A DNA stretch of 22,914 nt from Opitutus sp. (GCA_009695065.1 SIBR01000052.1:1-22914), one strand, 5' to 3'. Shown: positions 1 through 7,368, counted from the stretch's first letter. A program made the numbers and translations. Notes: a model not told the origin generated them from the letters alone.

Positions 1-153
1 GTTGACGTCGAGTTGGCCGAACTGCCGCTTCCAACGATGGAATGTCACCTCGGAGATGTTATGCTCCTTGCTCACTGCCACGATGCTCTTGCCGCCATCG
101 GCTTCCCGCAAAATGCGGATCTTCTGTTCCGTCGTGTGTCTTTTGCCTTCAAT
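1..153 (-). CDS. IS3-family transposase OrfA, N-terminal part (cut by window edge)
   Basis: About 51 residues are visible, reading EGKRHTTEQKIRILREAD and on to VTFHRWKRQFGQLDVN. This is the helix-turn-helix DNA-binding domain of IS3 OrfA (HTH_Tnp_1 type), which binds the element's inverted repeats and is normally fused to the OrfB integrase by frameshifting. The codon aligned with the ATG of the other copy (22696-22698) is ATT here (151-153), preceded by AAGGAG at 163-168 with a normal spacing. The start codon may therefore be weakened, or ATT may be used as a rare start. The catalytic OrfB part is not in the window, so activity cannot be judged. Confidence 0.8.
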   Translation of the reverse strand, partial: MEGKRHTTEQKIRILREADGGKSIVAVSKEHNISEVTFHRWKRQFGQLDVN

Positions 154-159
154 GGTCTG

Positions 160-175
160 GGCTCCTTTTAGGGCC
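160..175 (-). promoter_or_regulatory. Hairpin containing the transposase ribosome binding site
   Basis: On the minus strand GGCCCTAAAAGGAGCC can fold with GGC pairing GCC plus inner pairs, and its 3' arm contains the AAGGAG Shine-Dalgarno site of orfA. The other IS copy carries GGCTCTAAAAAGAGCC at the same place (22705-22720), with a perfect 5-bp stem, so two of the substitutions restore pairing. Sequestration of the transposase RBS in read-through transcripts is a known control in other IS families. Its use here is inference. Confidence 0.5.
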
Positions 176-305
176 GCAGACTAACATTACAACTGGCCCA
201 GATTTCGGGGGATCACCGCAGTCACGCGCTACGCAAAAGTCCCGAATCGAGTTTGCCGTGGTCCTCGCGCCCACCTAGTAAACCTCACCCCGTCCCCTTT
301 TTCCC

Positions 306-1844
306 ATGTCGACTTCGTTCTCCTTCATTCGCCTGCCCCGACTCGCACCGCTCGTCCTTGGCCTCACGCTGCTGGCGTGGATAGCGCATCCCGCGGCCGC
401 CGCCAATAGCCCAACCGAATCGCGCCTATTCCGGGCGGGCGCGGCCGTCAGCGACATCACGCCCGAGATCGGCCAGTTGATCATCGGCGGCTTCAGCCCG
501 ACCGGCATCAAGCACATCCACGACAACCTGCACGTGCGGGCGCTCGTGCTCGACGACGGCGCGCAACGCCTCGCGCTCGTCGTGTGCGACAGCATCGGGC
601 TGCCCAAGGAAGTTTGCGACGAGGCCAAGCGCCTGACGCAGCAGCTCACCGGTCTCGACCGCGCCCACGTGCTCATCGCGGCCACGCACACGCATTCCGC
701 CGGCTCGGCCGGCACCGAGATTTCGATGGGGCCCAACGGCGGCGCGGTGGAGCCCAAACAAGTCATGGATCCCGTCACCGGCCGCCCGACCGTCGGCAGC
801 GTGGCCGACTACCAGCATTTCATCGCCAAGCGCATCGCCGACGCCGTGCAGCGGGCGGTCACGCAACTCGAGCCCGCGCGCATCGGCTGGGGTCGCGGGC
901 AGGAACCCGGCCAGGTGTTCAACCGCCGCTGGTTCGTCGGCGAGGAGGCCAACCGCCACAACCCGTTCGGCGGCGTGGACCAGGTCCGGATGAATCCGCC
1001 GGCGGGTTCGCCCGATCTGATCAAGCCGGCGGGCCCGACGGATCCGCAAATCTCGATCCTCTCGGTGCAGGCGAAGGACGGACGCCCGCTGGCGCTGCTC
1101 GCCTCTTACTCGTTGCACTACGTCGGGGGCGTGCCCGCCGGCGTCGTCTCGGCCGACTACTTCGGCGTGTTCTGCCAGCGAATCGGGGAGCTGCTGGGCG
1201 TGGATAGCCAGGACGCCCCGCCCTTCGTCGGCATGTTGGCCAACGGCACGAGCGGTGACGTCAACAACGTCGATTTTCGCCGCAAGGCCAGCCGCCAGCC
1301 ACCTTTCGAGAAAATGCACCAGGTGGCGAACGCCGTCGCCGCGGAAGTCTATCGGGCGTATCAAACGATCGAACATCAGGACTGGGTTTCGCTCGATGCC
1401 CGCTACGAGGAGCTCAGCCTGGCCTCGCGCCGGCCGACGCCGGAGATGGTGACACGCGCGAAAGAGGTGCTGGCCCGGCCGGCGGGCACGAAAGGCTGGC
1501 ATCCGCAGGAGCGAAGCTATGCGAACCGGGTGATGCAGAAGGCCGCCGGGCCAGCCTTCGTCGATTTTCCGCTGCAAGCGGTCCGGATCGGCGACCTGGC
1601 GATCCTGACGATCCCGGCCGAACCTTTCGCCGCCATCGGGCTGGAGTTGAAGGCGAAAGCGCCCTTCAAGCAGGCGTTCACGATCGGGCTGGCCAACGCC
1701 TACTACGGCTACCTGCCCACCGACGACCAACACCCCCTCGGCGGCTACGAAACCTGGGTGGGGACGAACCGGGTGGAAATCGGCGCGGCGACGAAGATCG
1801 TCGCCGCCCTCCTGCGCCTCGCCGGAGAAATCCAGACGAAGTAA
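306..1844 (+). CDS. Exported neutral/alkaline ceramidase-like hydrolase
   Basis: This 512-aa protein resembles the N-terminal domain of neutral/alkaline non-lysosomal ceramidases, zinc amidases that split ceramide into sphingosine and fatty acid. A signal peptide is visible (basic residues, hydrophobic core about 14-28, AAA near 31-33). The domain follows from about 43 (VSDITPEIG), with ATHTHSAGS at 126-134 (His128 and His130, likely zinc ligands), SLHYVGG with His271, and LANGTSGDVNN at 311-321. The typical ceramidase C-terminal immunoglobulin-like domain appears to be missing. Many relatives in Planctomycetes and Verrucomicrobia have no proven substrate, so ceramide is not certain. The ATG at 306 gives the complete signal peptide, but there is no clear Shine-Dalgarno site. 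It stands alone, 85 bp after the IS end and followed by tRNA-Asp. Confidence 0.85.
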   Translation: MSTSFSFIRLPRLAPLVLGLTLLAWIAHPAAAANSPTESRLFRAGAAVSDITPEIGQLIIGGFSPTGIKHIHDNLHVRALVLDDGAQRLALVVCDSIGLPKEVCDEAKRLTQQLTGLDRAHVLIAATHTHSAGSAGTEISMGPNGGAVEPKQVMDPVTGRPTVGSVADYQHFIAKRIADAVQRAVTQLEPARIGWGRGQEPGQVFNRRWFVGEEANRHNPFGGVDQVRMNPPAGSPDLIKPAGPTDPQISILSVQAKDGRPLALLASYSLHYVGGVPAGVVSADYFGVFCQRIGELLGVDSQDAPPFVGMLANGTSGDVNNVDFRRKASRQPPFEKMHQVANAVAAEVYRAYQTIEHQDWVSLDARYEELSLASRRPTPEMVTRAKEVLARPAGTKGWHPQERSYANRVMQKAAGPAFVDFPLQAVRIGDLAILTIPAEPFAAIGLELKAKAPFKQAFTIGLANAYYGYLPTDDQHPLGGYETWVGTNRVEIGAATKIVAALLRLAGEIQTK

Positions 1845-1918
1845 ACGGCCACCGCATCCCGCGGTTTGTTCACCGGCCAGCGCCGCGGCAAAAGCCCCGG
1901 CAGAGCAGGATTTTGCAA

Positions 1919-1945
1919 GTGCGGGAGAGATTTTCCCGGCACTTT
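1919..1945 (+). terminator. Weak candidate terminator after the ceramidase-like gene
   Basis: GTGC-GGGA at 1919-1926 can pair with TCCC-GGCAC at 1934-1942 around a short loop with one bulged G, followed by only three T residues. It lies 75 bp after the stop codon and before the tRNA. The short T run makes it weak. Confidence 0.25.
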
Positions 1946-1967
1946 GCATCGCCATCGCTTTTCGCTC

Positions 1968-1995
1968 TTGACCGTGGCGATTTTCGCTCTGTGAT
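1968..1995 (+). promoter_or_regulatory. Candidate sigma70-type promoter of tRNA-Asp
   Basis: TTGACC at 1968-1973 matches five of six -35 consensus bases. After a 16-bp spacer, TGTGAT at 1990-1995 matches four of six -10 bases. Transcription would begin near 2002, about 15 bp before the mature tRNA. The call rests on motif and spacing alone. Confidence 0.35.
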
Positions 1996-2016
1996 GCGCT
2001 CCCTTTCCCATTTCAC

Positions 2017-2093
2017 GGGGTGGTAGCTCAGCTGGTTAGAGCGTCTGCCTGTCACGCAGAAGGTCGCGGGTTCGAGTCCCGTCCATCCCGCCA
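2017..2093 (+). tRNA. tRNA-Asp (anticodon GTC)
   Basis: A complete cloverleaf is visible. Acceptor GGGGTGG (2017-2023) pairs with CCATCCC (2083-2089) with one G-U pair. The D arm is GCTC/GAGC, the anticodon stem TCTGC/GCAGA encloses loop CTGTCAC with anticodon GTC, and the T arm is GCGGG-TTCGAGT-CCCGT. The discriminator is G at 2090 and the CCA end is encoded (2091-2093), giving 77 nt. The phage-like gene downstream suggests that this tRNA has served as an integration site. Confidence 0.97.
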
Positions 2094-2133
2094 GTTTTAA
2101 AGCCGCTAGCATTAAATGGTTAACGGGTTTTTT

Positions 2134-2154
2134 GTTGGGCCGGAAACGCCCAAC
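2134..2154. repeat. Perfect 7-bp inverted repeat downstream of tRNA-Asp
   Basis: GTTGGGC (2134-2140) and GCCCAAC (2148-2154) flank a 7-nt loop. A T run (2128-2133) precedes it on the plus strand, so on neither strand does a T run follow the stem, and it is not a standard intrinsic terminator. The motif actgacaac is repeated just after it in spaced form. Confidence 0.5.
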
Positions 2155-2188
2155 TGACAACGCCACTGACAACACGTGCGCGATTGTT

Positions 2189-2223
2189 CGCGGATTCAAC
2201 TCCGCGCCTATGGGATCGAGTCC
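2189..2223 (+). other. Two T-arm-like motifs, possible decayed attachment site
   Basis: CGCGGATTCAACTCCGCG (2189-2206) folds as a 5-bp stem with a T-loop-like centre. GGGATCGAGTCC (2212-2223) matches the tRNA-Asp T-arm segment GGGTTCGAGTCC (2068-2079) at 11 of 12 positions. They sit between the tRNA and the phage-like gene, where remnants of tRNA 3' ends left by integration are expected. The match is short and may be chance. Confidence 0.25.
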
Positions 2224-2261
2224 GCCTAGAAACCTCGCGGGCCTCGGTGCCGTGGCTCTGG

Positions 2262-2720
2262 TTAAATGTTTTCCAAGTCTCGCTGAAAGTTGGCGATGTT
2301 GTTATTCACTACCTCGCGGATCTCATCGACGATGACGCTGCCTTCGACGTTGGCTTCGGCCATACTTTTGCCGGCCACCCTTGGCCCCAGTTCGACTTCC
2401 AGTTTGAGCGTAAGGAGTGCGTTCAGCTTTTGGCCAAGTATCACCAGCATTTCCTCCACCACTTTCTGGTCAACCACCTCGCCGGCTTCACGGGCGTTAC
2501 GAGAGCGCTCACGCTGAATCTGCTCACCTAGTAATTCCGCTCTTAATGTCGCCAGTTCGGGCGTAGCTCGGTCACGACCAAGCCCGCGCTGGGCCTTAAA
2601 CCTCTTCCACTCTTCCAAGTCGGGCCCCACTGGTGCGCCCTCCAGATGTCGCCAGCGGTGCAGGCTGAACGCACTGACGCCGAGTTCCGCCGCGAGGTTC
2701 TTCCAAGTGAGCGTGCTCAC
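2262..2720 (-). CDS. Nu1/terminase small subunit-like DNA-binding protein
   Basis: This 152-aa protein starts with a winged-HTH-like segment (TWKNLAAELGVSAFSLHRWR, then GAPVGPDLEEWKRF) of the kind found in phage Nu1/terminase small subunits, which recognise packaging sites. A helical middle (LRAELLGEQIQRERSRNARE then AGEVVD) and an acidic C-terminal region follow, also matching that family. The GTG at 2718-2720 is preferred because the domain begins right after it. An in-frame ATG at 2787-2789 would add 23 residues encoded across a hairpin. No large terminase, portal or integrase is in the window, so this is probably a lone remnant of a prophage or satellite integrated at tRNA-Asp. Family assignment rests on motif resemblance. 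Confidence 0.6.
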   Translation of the reverse strand: MSTLTWKNLAAELGVSAFSLHRWRHLEGAPVGPDLEEWKRFKAQRGLGRDRATPELATLRAELLGEQIQRERSRNAREAGEVVDQKVVEEMLVILGQKLNALLTLKLEVELGPRVAGKSMAEANVEGSVIVDEIREVVNNNIANFQRDLENI

Positions 2721-2728
2721 TAAAGAGC

Positions 2729-2753
2729 CACTTTCGTAAAAAAACCGAAAGTG
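2729..2753. repeat. 8-bp inverted repeat around an A/T-tract loop
   Basis: CACTTTCG (2729-2736) and CGAAAGTG (2746-2753) flank a 9-nt loop containing an unbroken A tract (T tract on the minus strand). It lies just upstream of the preferred GTG start of the Nu1-like gene. It could be an operator or an mRNA hairpin near the start site. It also argues against the longer ATG start. Confidence 0.55.
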
Positions 2754-3117
2754 CGCTTTTGGACGAGGTCGCGTAACCCGATGCTCCATTTTGAGCGCGG
2801 AAGCCTCTTTTTTCCCGTGTGGAGGGGGGGCATGCGGTATTTACATAACTTAATTTACCCGATCCACTGTCCAACGGACGGGGTCCACCTCACTCGGACA
2901 TCGAGTTCCCCATGGCAGCCTCGCGGCGAACAATCCCGCCAGCCCGGGAAGAATGCGCCGTGGGCCGCAACAGCGTGTTTTTGAGCGTGGGGCCACCTTT
3001 CATACCCGCGTTGTCCTCCGACGGAGCCACCCCGCCCAGCCCGAAAATGAAACCGGCGGCTTTTTACCCACCATTCACAGTCCCATGGGAGTCCCGGGCC
3101 GAGGGCAGGGCGAAAGG
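2754..3117. other. Intergenic stretch without a recognisable gene
   Basis: About 360 bp lie between the Nu1-like gene and the MFS gene, both on the minus strand. The part near 2835-2870 is richer in A and T than its surroundings (tatttacataacttaattt), which fits a decayed mobile-element border or a promoter. Open frames here lack family resemblance or only mirror the MFS gene. No RNA gene or terminator was recognised. Confidence 0.5.
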
Positions 3118-4461
3118 TCAGCTCGTTTTTGCACCGTCAACGGCCCGGAACACCAGCGGCCGGATCGCAACCAGGCCGAGGGGCAGCAATGCGGAAATAA
3201 AAAGCGCGCCGGCACAGACGCTAAACACCAGATTCTGCCCCGCCTCACTGGTCTTGCCCGCGGCGACCAACAGCGGCACGAGCAGGGAAATCGCGGCCGC
3301 ACCAAAGTTGCTCCACATGTTGAGCCAGCCGAAAACGATGCCGGTGACGCGTCCGCCCGTTTCCTGCGCCACCGCCCAAAGCGCCGGATTGCCCATGTCC
3401 GCGGCGAAGGCCACGAGGCTGCAGCAGGCGATGATGCCGGTGGCGGAGTTGACGAACAGGCACCCGATGTAGCCCGAGCCCGCGAGCACGCCAGGAACAC
3501 TCAGGGCGAAAATACGGCCCCATTTCAGCCCGAATCGGAGCGCGGCAAAATCCGCCAGCCATCCTCCGGTCAACTGGCCGAGCATGCCGCACGCGAGAAC
3601 GAGCGTAACCATGCGTCCGCCGGCCAGGTCTTCCACGTGCCGCTGCTCCTTGAGATACGTCGGCAACCAAGTGATCAGGAAGGCGGAGCCGACCGCGACG
3701 AGGCACGTCATCAGCGAGCAGAGCCACAGGTTGCGGTTAACCATCAATGACCGGAAAATACCGCCCAGTTCACGGGCCGCCGGAGGCGTCCCGGCCGGGG
3801 GCTCGCCGATCAACGCCCGCTCGGCGGCATTGCACCCCGGATGGTCCGCCGGACGGTTGCGCACCACCGACCAATACGCGGCGGCGACGATCAAGCCGAC
3901 CGCGCCGTCCACCCACAGCGTGAGCCGCCAATTGCCGAGCGACGCGACCATCCACGCAGTGAGAAAGGGTGCCAGCGTTCCGCCCAGCCGGCCGCCCACG
4001 AGCACGAGCGAATTGGCCCGGGCTCGATTCTTGAGCGGGATCCAGCAGCGGATCACCGCATTGCTGGCCGGATACGCACCGGCTTCGCTCGCCGCACACA
4101 ACAGACGCATCGCCAGCAGGGCTGGAAACGAGGTCACCATGCCGGTGAACGCCGTGAACAGCGACCACATGACGATGTAACCGGTGAGCATCTGCCGCGG
4201 GCCCAGCCGGTCGCTGATCCAGCCCGTCGGCAGCTGGCAGATCGCATAGGAAAAGAAAAAGATCCCCAGCAGCGTGCCGGTTTGACTCGGCGTGAGGTGG
4301 GTATCGTTTCGAAACGAAGCCGATTTCACGATCTCGGCCAGGCAGATGCGGTCGAGATACAGAATGAACGCCATCACCATCGTGACGGCGATGATGCGAC
4401 GGCGGACGTTGGTCGGCCGTTCGTCCGGAGAGTCAGGAAGCACGTCCGGCGGTGCTGCCAT
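3118..4461 (-). CDS. MFS transporter, anion:cation symporter (ACS)-like
   Basis: This 447-aa inner-membrane protein has about 12 hydrophobic segments. After a short charged N-terminus come TM1 with LDR (36-38), the loop 2-3 signature GWISDRLGPRQ (80-90), and the TM4 stretch RLLCAASEAGAYPASNAVI, typical of ACS-family carriers of organic and sugar acids. A second half with LAGGRMVTLVLACGMLGQLT repeats the MFS pattern. Its start overlaps the 3' end of the M81 metallopeptidase gene by 29 bp, so the two are probably co-transcribed and translationally coupled. The transporter may import a substrate or product of that enzyme. The solute cannot be read from the sequence. Confidence 0.88.
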   Translation of the reverse strand: MAAPPDVLPDSPDERPTNVRRRIIAVTMVMAFILYLDRICLAEIVKSASFRNDTHLTPSQTGTLLGIFFFSYAICQLPTGWISDRLGPRQMLTGYIVMWSLFTAFTGMVTSFPALLAMRLLCAASEAGAYPASNAVIRCWIPLKNRARANSLVLVGGRLGGTLAPFLTAWMVASLGNWRLTLWVDGAVGLIVAAAYWSVVRNRPADHPGCNAAERALIGEPPAGTPPAARELGGIFRSLMVNRNLWLCSLMTCLVAVGSAFLITWLPTYLKEQRHVEDLAGGRMVTLVLACGMLGQLTGGWLADFAALRFGLKWGRIFALSVPGVLAGSGYIGCLFVNSATGIIACCSLVAFAADMGNPALWAVAQETGGRVTGIVFGWLNMWSNFGAAAISLLVPLLVAAGKTSEAGQNLVFSVCAGALFISALLPLGLVAIRPLVFRAVDGAKTS

Positions 4462-5944
4462 CGGAGCCCCGGTTGAAAGGGAAGATCGTCTTCGGCCCGT
4501 TCTTGTAGGGCAGTTGGTTGAAATCGAGCATGACGGGCCCCCGGATATCCGAATCGATCATCGTGCGGAAAGTTTCCGTGAAAGCCGCCCGGAACTGGTT
4601 CTTGGCCTTGATGGCCAGCACGCCCAGCGAAGGCAGGTCGATGCCGTGCAGCGTAAAAAACGACGGGTCGATCGCCATCAGGCAGTTGGTCGCCACCACG
4701 ATCCGGATATTGTTCGTGCGCAGCACCACCGTCCGCCCGAAGTTGAATTCCATGCCGTGATAAACGGGTCCGACGTGCACAATCCGGCCGTCGGTGAACC
4801 GCTCGATGGTGACCTTCACCTTGACGGGCGGGCCATAGGCGTCGGTCAACCTCCCACCGAGCGCCACCTCGACGGTCGCACCAACCCCGACGTCCGCGAG
4901 CTTCGCCACGAGCGCCGGGTCCCAGAAATAAACGAAGGCGGCCGGCACGTCCGGGTTGGCCTCGACGAGCGTGCGCAGTAATTCCGGCGTGTCGGCGTTG
5001 GCTCCGGCGCCGGGATAGTCCGCGAAGTCGATCACGGCGACGGGACCCCGGCCCTGGCGGGCCAGCGCGATCGCCTCCGCTACACTTTCTTTCGCAGAGG
5101 GCAGCCGCACCAGCAAGCGGTCGAGGACGCGGTTCATCTCCGCGACGAGGGCTTGCGCCGCACGCTCGGCCGCCGGCCGGTCGCCGTCGGAGTACACGAT
5201 CGCCGACGCGGTGATATAGGGGCGGTCGACATAGGCGTAGCCCTGATAGGGGCTCACGTCCAGGAGCCGGCCGCCGAGCTCCAATCCCCGCGCATACGCC
5301 CCCACCTCGGCCATCGGACCGTCGGTCGTGCGCGCGTTAATCGTATTGAAAACCGCATTCATGCGCACGAGGACGCCGACCGGCCGGATGCGGCGGTCGA
5401 CCACATCCAGCAACAGGCGAAGGCACTTTTGCGCCGTCACCGCCATGTCGGTGTGCGGGTGGCATTTGTAACCCACCGAGATGTCGATGAGGTCGAGCAG
5501 CTCCTGCGTCATGTTCGCATGCAGGTCGAACGAAACGCCCAACGGCGTCCGGCCGATCACGCCGCGCACCCGCCGGATGATCTCGGCGTCGGCATACTCG
5601 ATTCCGACCACTTGCATGGCCCCGTGCTGGCCAAGAAAAACCGCGTCCCACGAGCGTCCCGCCAGCCCCTGCAGCAAATCGGCCATGATGATCTCGAACG
5701 TCTCCCGCTCGATTTCGCCCGAGGGCGTCGCCCACGCGCAGCGCAAATAATGCGCGGTCCATTCCGGCTGACCGTCGATGAATTCGATGGCGCCGCCGAT
5801 CTCGGTGTTGGTGCCACCGTAGCGCGCCTTCACCTCCGCCGCCCCCGTCGCCCATTCACAGATTTTGAAATCGTCCAGCTTGGCGAGGACCGAGCCGAAG
5901 CTGTTTCCTTCGTGCCCGAATCGGGCAATCGCGATGTGGCGCAT
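4433..5944 (-). CDS. M81 family metallopeptidase (MlrC-like)
   Basis: This 503-aa protein is related to MlrC, the zinc peptidase that degrades linearised microcystin, although most M81 members have unknown natural substrates. Family motifs are visible in order: FGHEGNSF (9-16, usually HETNTF), GQHGAM (106-110 region), FDLHANM with Asp140 and His142, and YKCHPHTD with His162/His164. The Asp, His and second His are the likely zinc ligands. No signal peptide is seen, so it should be cytosolic. The ATG at 5942-5944 is chosen because the family normally begins with this MRHIAIA strand. A further 41 upstream codons have no family resemblance. It overlaps the downstream MFS gene by 29 bp and is divergent from the PLP-enzyme gene, which suggests a shared catabolic role for peptides or modified amino acids. 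Confidence 0.9.
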   Translation of the reverse strand: MRHIAIARFGHEGNSFGSVLAKLDDFKICEWATGAAEVKARYGGTNTEIGGAIEFIDGQPEWTAHYLRCAWATPSGEIERETFEIIMADLLQGLAGRSWDAVFLGQHGAMQVVGIEYADAEIIRRVRGVIGRTPLGVSFDLHANMTQELLDLIDISVGYKCHPHTDMAVTAQKCLRLLLDVVDRRIRPVGVLVRMNAVFNTINARTTDGPMAEVGAYARGLELGGRLLDVSPYQGYAYVDRPYITASAIVYSDGDRPAAERAAQALVAEMNRVLDRLLVRLPSAKESVAEAIALARQGRGPVAVIDFADYPGAGANADTPELLRTLVEANPDVPAAFVYFWDPALVAKLADVGVGATVEVALGGRLTDAYGPPVKVKVTIERFTDGRIVHVGPVYHGMEFNFGRTVVLRTNNIRIVVATNCLMAIDPSFFTLHGIDLPSLGVLAIKAKNQFRAAFTETFRTMIDSDIRGPVMLDFNQLPYKNGPKTIFPFNRGSDGSTAGRAS

Positions 5945-6315
5945 GACTGGGGAGATGATTTTTTCGATCGCGATGAACGCGATCGCCCGAAAACGGGAAG
6001 ATGAAAACGGAGTGAAATCAGGGGAGAAACGCAGCCGGGCCACCGTGAGGCGACCGGCCGGGGACAATTTTCGCTAGGGCGCCCATTAAGCGGCGCCATG
6101 TCAAATCCCGTCTCGGTCGCTCGCCGCCGGCCGCGCCCTCCGGCGCCTCCCGATCATCCGCCTACCGGGAGCTTGAAACTGAAAACGCCTCTGCCGACTG
6201 TGGTCTGGCGAGAACGAAGTCCCGCCATCACGGCCTTCGTTCCGCGCCCTCACTCATCCCCTTTAGCCCGCAACTTTTTTCCGCCGAAGATTTCCAGGCC
6301 GATCCCACCGCCGCC
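5945..6315. promoter_or_regulatory. Divergent promoter region between M81 and PLP-enzyme genes
   Basis: These 371 bp separate the divergent start codons and must carry promoters for both units. On the minus strand a perfect -35 hexamer TTGACA (plus coordinates 6099-6104) is followed by two GGCGCC palindromes at 6092-6097 and 6078-6083, a possible operator. The -10 position at normal spacing is poor. No convincing plus-strand promoter or riboswitch-like fold was recognised. Confidence 0.35.
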
Positions 6316-7311
6316 ATGAACGCTTTCGATCTCGATACTCCCTCCGTTTACATCGATCTCGATATTCTCGAGGCCAACATGGGGCGTATGCAGGAACGGT
6401 GCCGCGGCTGGAAGGTGGGACTGCGACCCCACGCGAAAACCCACAAGATTCCGGAAATCGCCCGCCTGCAGCTAGCGATGGGCGCCATCGGAATCACCGT
6501 GGCCAAGATCGGTGAAGCGGAAGTGATGCCGGGGGCTGACCTGCTGATCGCCTACAACATTCTCCCGGACAAAATCCCCCGGCTCCGGCCTTTGCTGAAG
6601 AACCGACGTATCACGGTGCTGGTGGACTCGGTCGAAGTGGCGCGGAAGCTCGATGGCATCGAGACCCTCGTGGACGTCGACGTGGGCTTTCGGCGCACCG
6701 GGGTACAGTCCCCGGAGGACTATGAAAAAGTGGCCGACGCCTGTACGCATTTTCGCGGGTTGTTTTATTATCCGGCCAATCTCGATGAGCCGACGATGTG
6801 CCGCGCCGCGGAAACCGTACACGCGTGCCTCGCCCGTCGAAAAGGCGAAGTGGTCAGTGGTGGATCCACGCCGAGCGCCGCCCGCACGCCGTTCATTCCG
6901 GAAACGACGGAGGTGCGACCGGGCAGCTATGTCTTCAACGACACCGGCATGATGACACTCGGCCTGGCCAGGCCGGAAGACTGTGCGCTGCGCGTGTTGG
7001 TCAGTGTGGTCAGCACCGCGGTGCCCGGGCAGTGCGTGATCGACGGCGGCATGAAAACGTTTTCGGCCTATCCGACCCGCGAGGTCGGCGGCTACGGTCA
7101 CGTCGTGGACCGCCCCTGGAGCTTCGTGAAGATGAACGAGGAGCACGGCATCCTGAAGGTTGCCGACCGCCAACCGCGCATGGGGGAGAAGCTCTGGATC
7201 ATTCCGGCCAGCGCGAGCAAGACCATCGATCTGCACGACGAGGTCGCCTTCGGCCGGAACGGGCGCGTCGAGGAAACGTGGAAAGTCGCGGCACGCGGGA
7301 AAATTCGCTGA
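6316..7311 (+). CDS. D-threonine aldolase/D-serine dehydratase (DSD1)-like PLP enzyme
   Basis: This 331-aa fold-type III PLP enzyme has an alanine-racemase-like barrel. Characterised relatives split D-threonine to glycine and acetaldehyde or dehydrate D-serine. PLP-binding RPHAKTHK lies at 37-44, with Lys41 the likely Schiff-base lysine. Phosphate-binding SGGSTPS follows near 181-187, then FNDTGMM near 207 and NEEHG near 274. In the family a C-terminal PNHxC/D motif holds a divalent metal. Here the aligned stretch is PASAS (297-301), so both ligands are serine, while the downstream DLHDEV and the GRVEETWKVAARG ending are kept. The protein is about 40 residues shorter than typical members. It may have a different reaction or metal geometry. 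It is divergent from the M81-MFS operon. Confidence 0.85.
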   Translation: MNAFDLDTPSVYIDLDILEANMGRMQERCRGWKVGLRPHAKTHKIPEIARLQLAMGAIGITVAKIGEAEVMPGADLLIAYNILPDKIPRLRPLLKNRRITVLVDSVEVARKLDGIETLVDVDVGFRRTGVQSPEDYEKVADACTHFRGLFYYPANLDEPTMCRAAETVHACLARRKGEVVSGGSTPSAARTPFIPETTEVRPGSYVFNDTGMMTLGLARPEDCALRVLVSVVSTAVPGQCVIDGGMKTFSAYPTREVGGYGHVVDRPWSFVKMNEEHGILKVADRQPRMGEKLWIIPASASKTIDLHDEVAFGRNGRVEETWKVAARGKIR

Positions 7312-7368
7312 ACGCGCCGGCCGGCGGGTGGACCGCGCCGCGACCCTCGATCTCACCGCGTCGTTCGC

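Larger units (their letters stand above)
1..220 (-). mobile_element. IS3-family insertion sequence, terminal part (runs off the left edge)
   Basis: The segment holds the 5' end of an OrfA transposase gene on the minus strand and the outer end of the element. Read on the minus strand the end begins TGCGGTGATCCCCCGAAATC, starting with TG as IS3-family ends do. The boundary at 220 is supported by a second partial copy at 22679-22765: the two match at 79 of 87 positions (about 91%) up to the same ccgca and then diverge. The rest of the element and any target-site duplication lie outside the window. The element ends 85 bp upstream of the ceramidase-like gene and could have separated it from its original promoter. 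Confidence 0.85.

Noticed and set aside
426..1955. Long open frame (509 codons) antisense to the ceramidase-like gene
   Set aside because: Its product is Arg/Ala/Gly-rich with no family resemblance, while the plus-strand frame has a signal peptide and conserved motifs. Long antisense frames are usual in GC-rich DNA.
1870..2199. Minus-strand frame across tRNA-Asp with a TGLEPATFCVTGRRSNQLSYHP-like product
   Set aside because: This is the well-known false protein made by translating the antisense strand of a tRNA.
2912..3750. Plus-strand frames across the end of the MFS gene
   Set aside because: Products are low-complexity and the minus strand encodes a clear transporter.
5945..6067. N-terminal extension of the M81 metallopeptidase
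   Set aside because: The 41 extra residues have no family resemblance; the family begins at the MRHIAIA strand.
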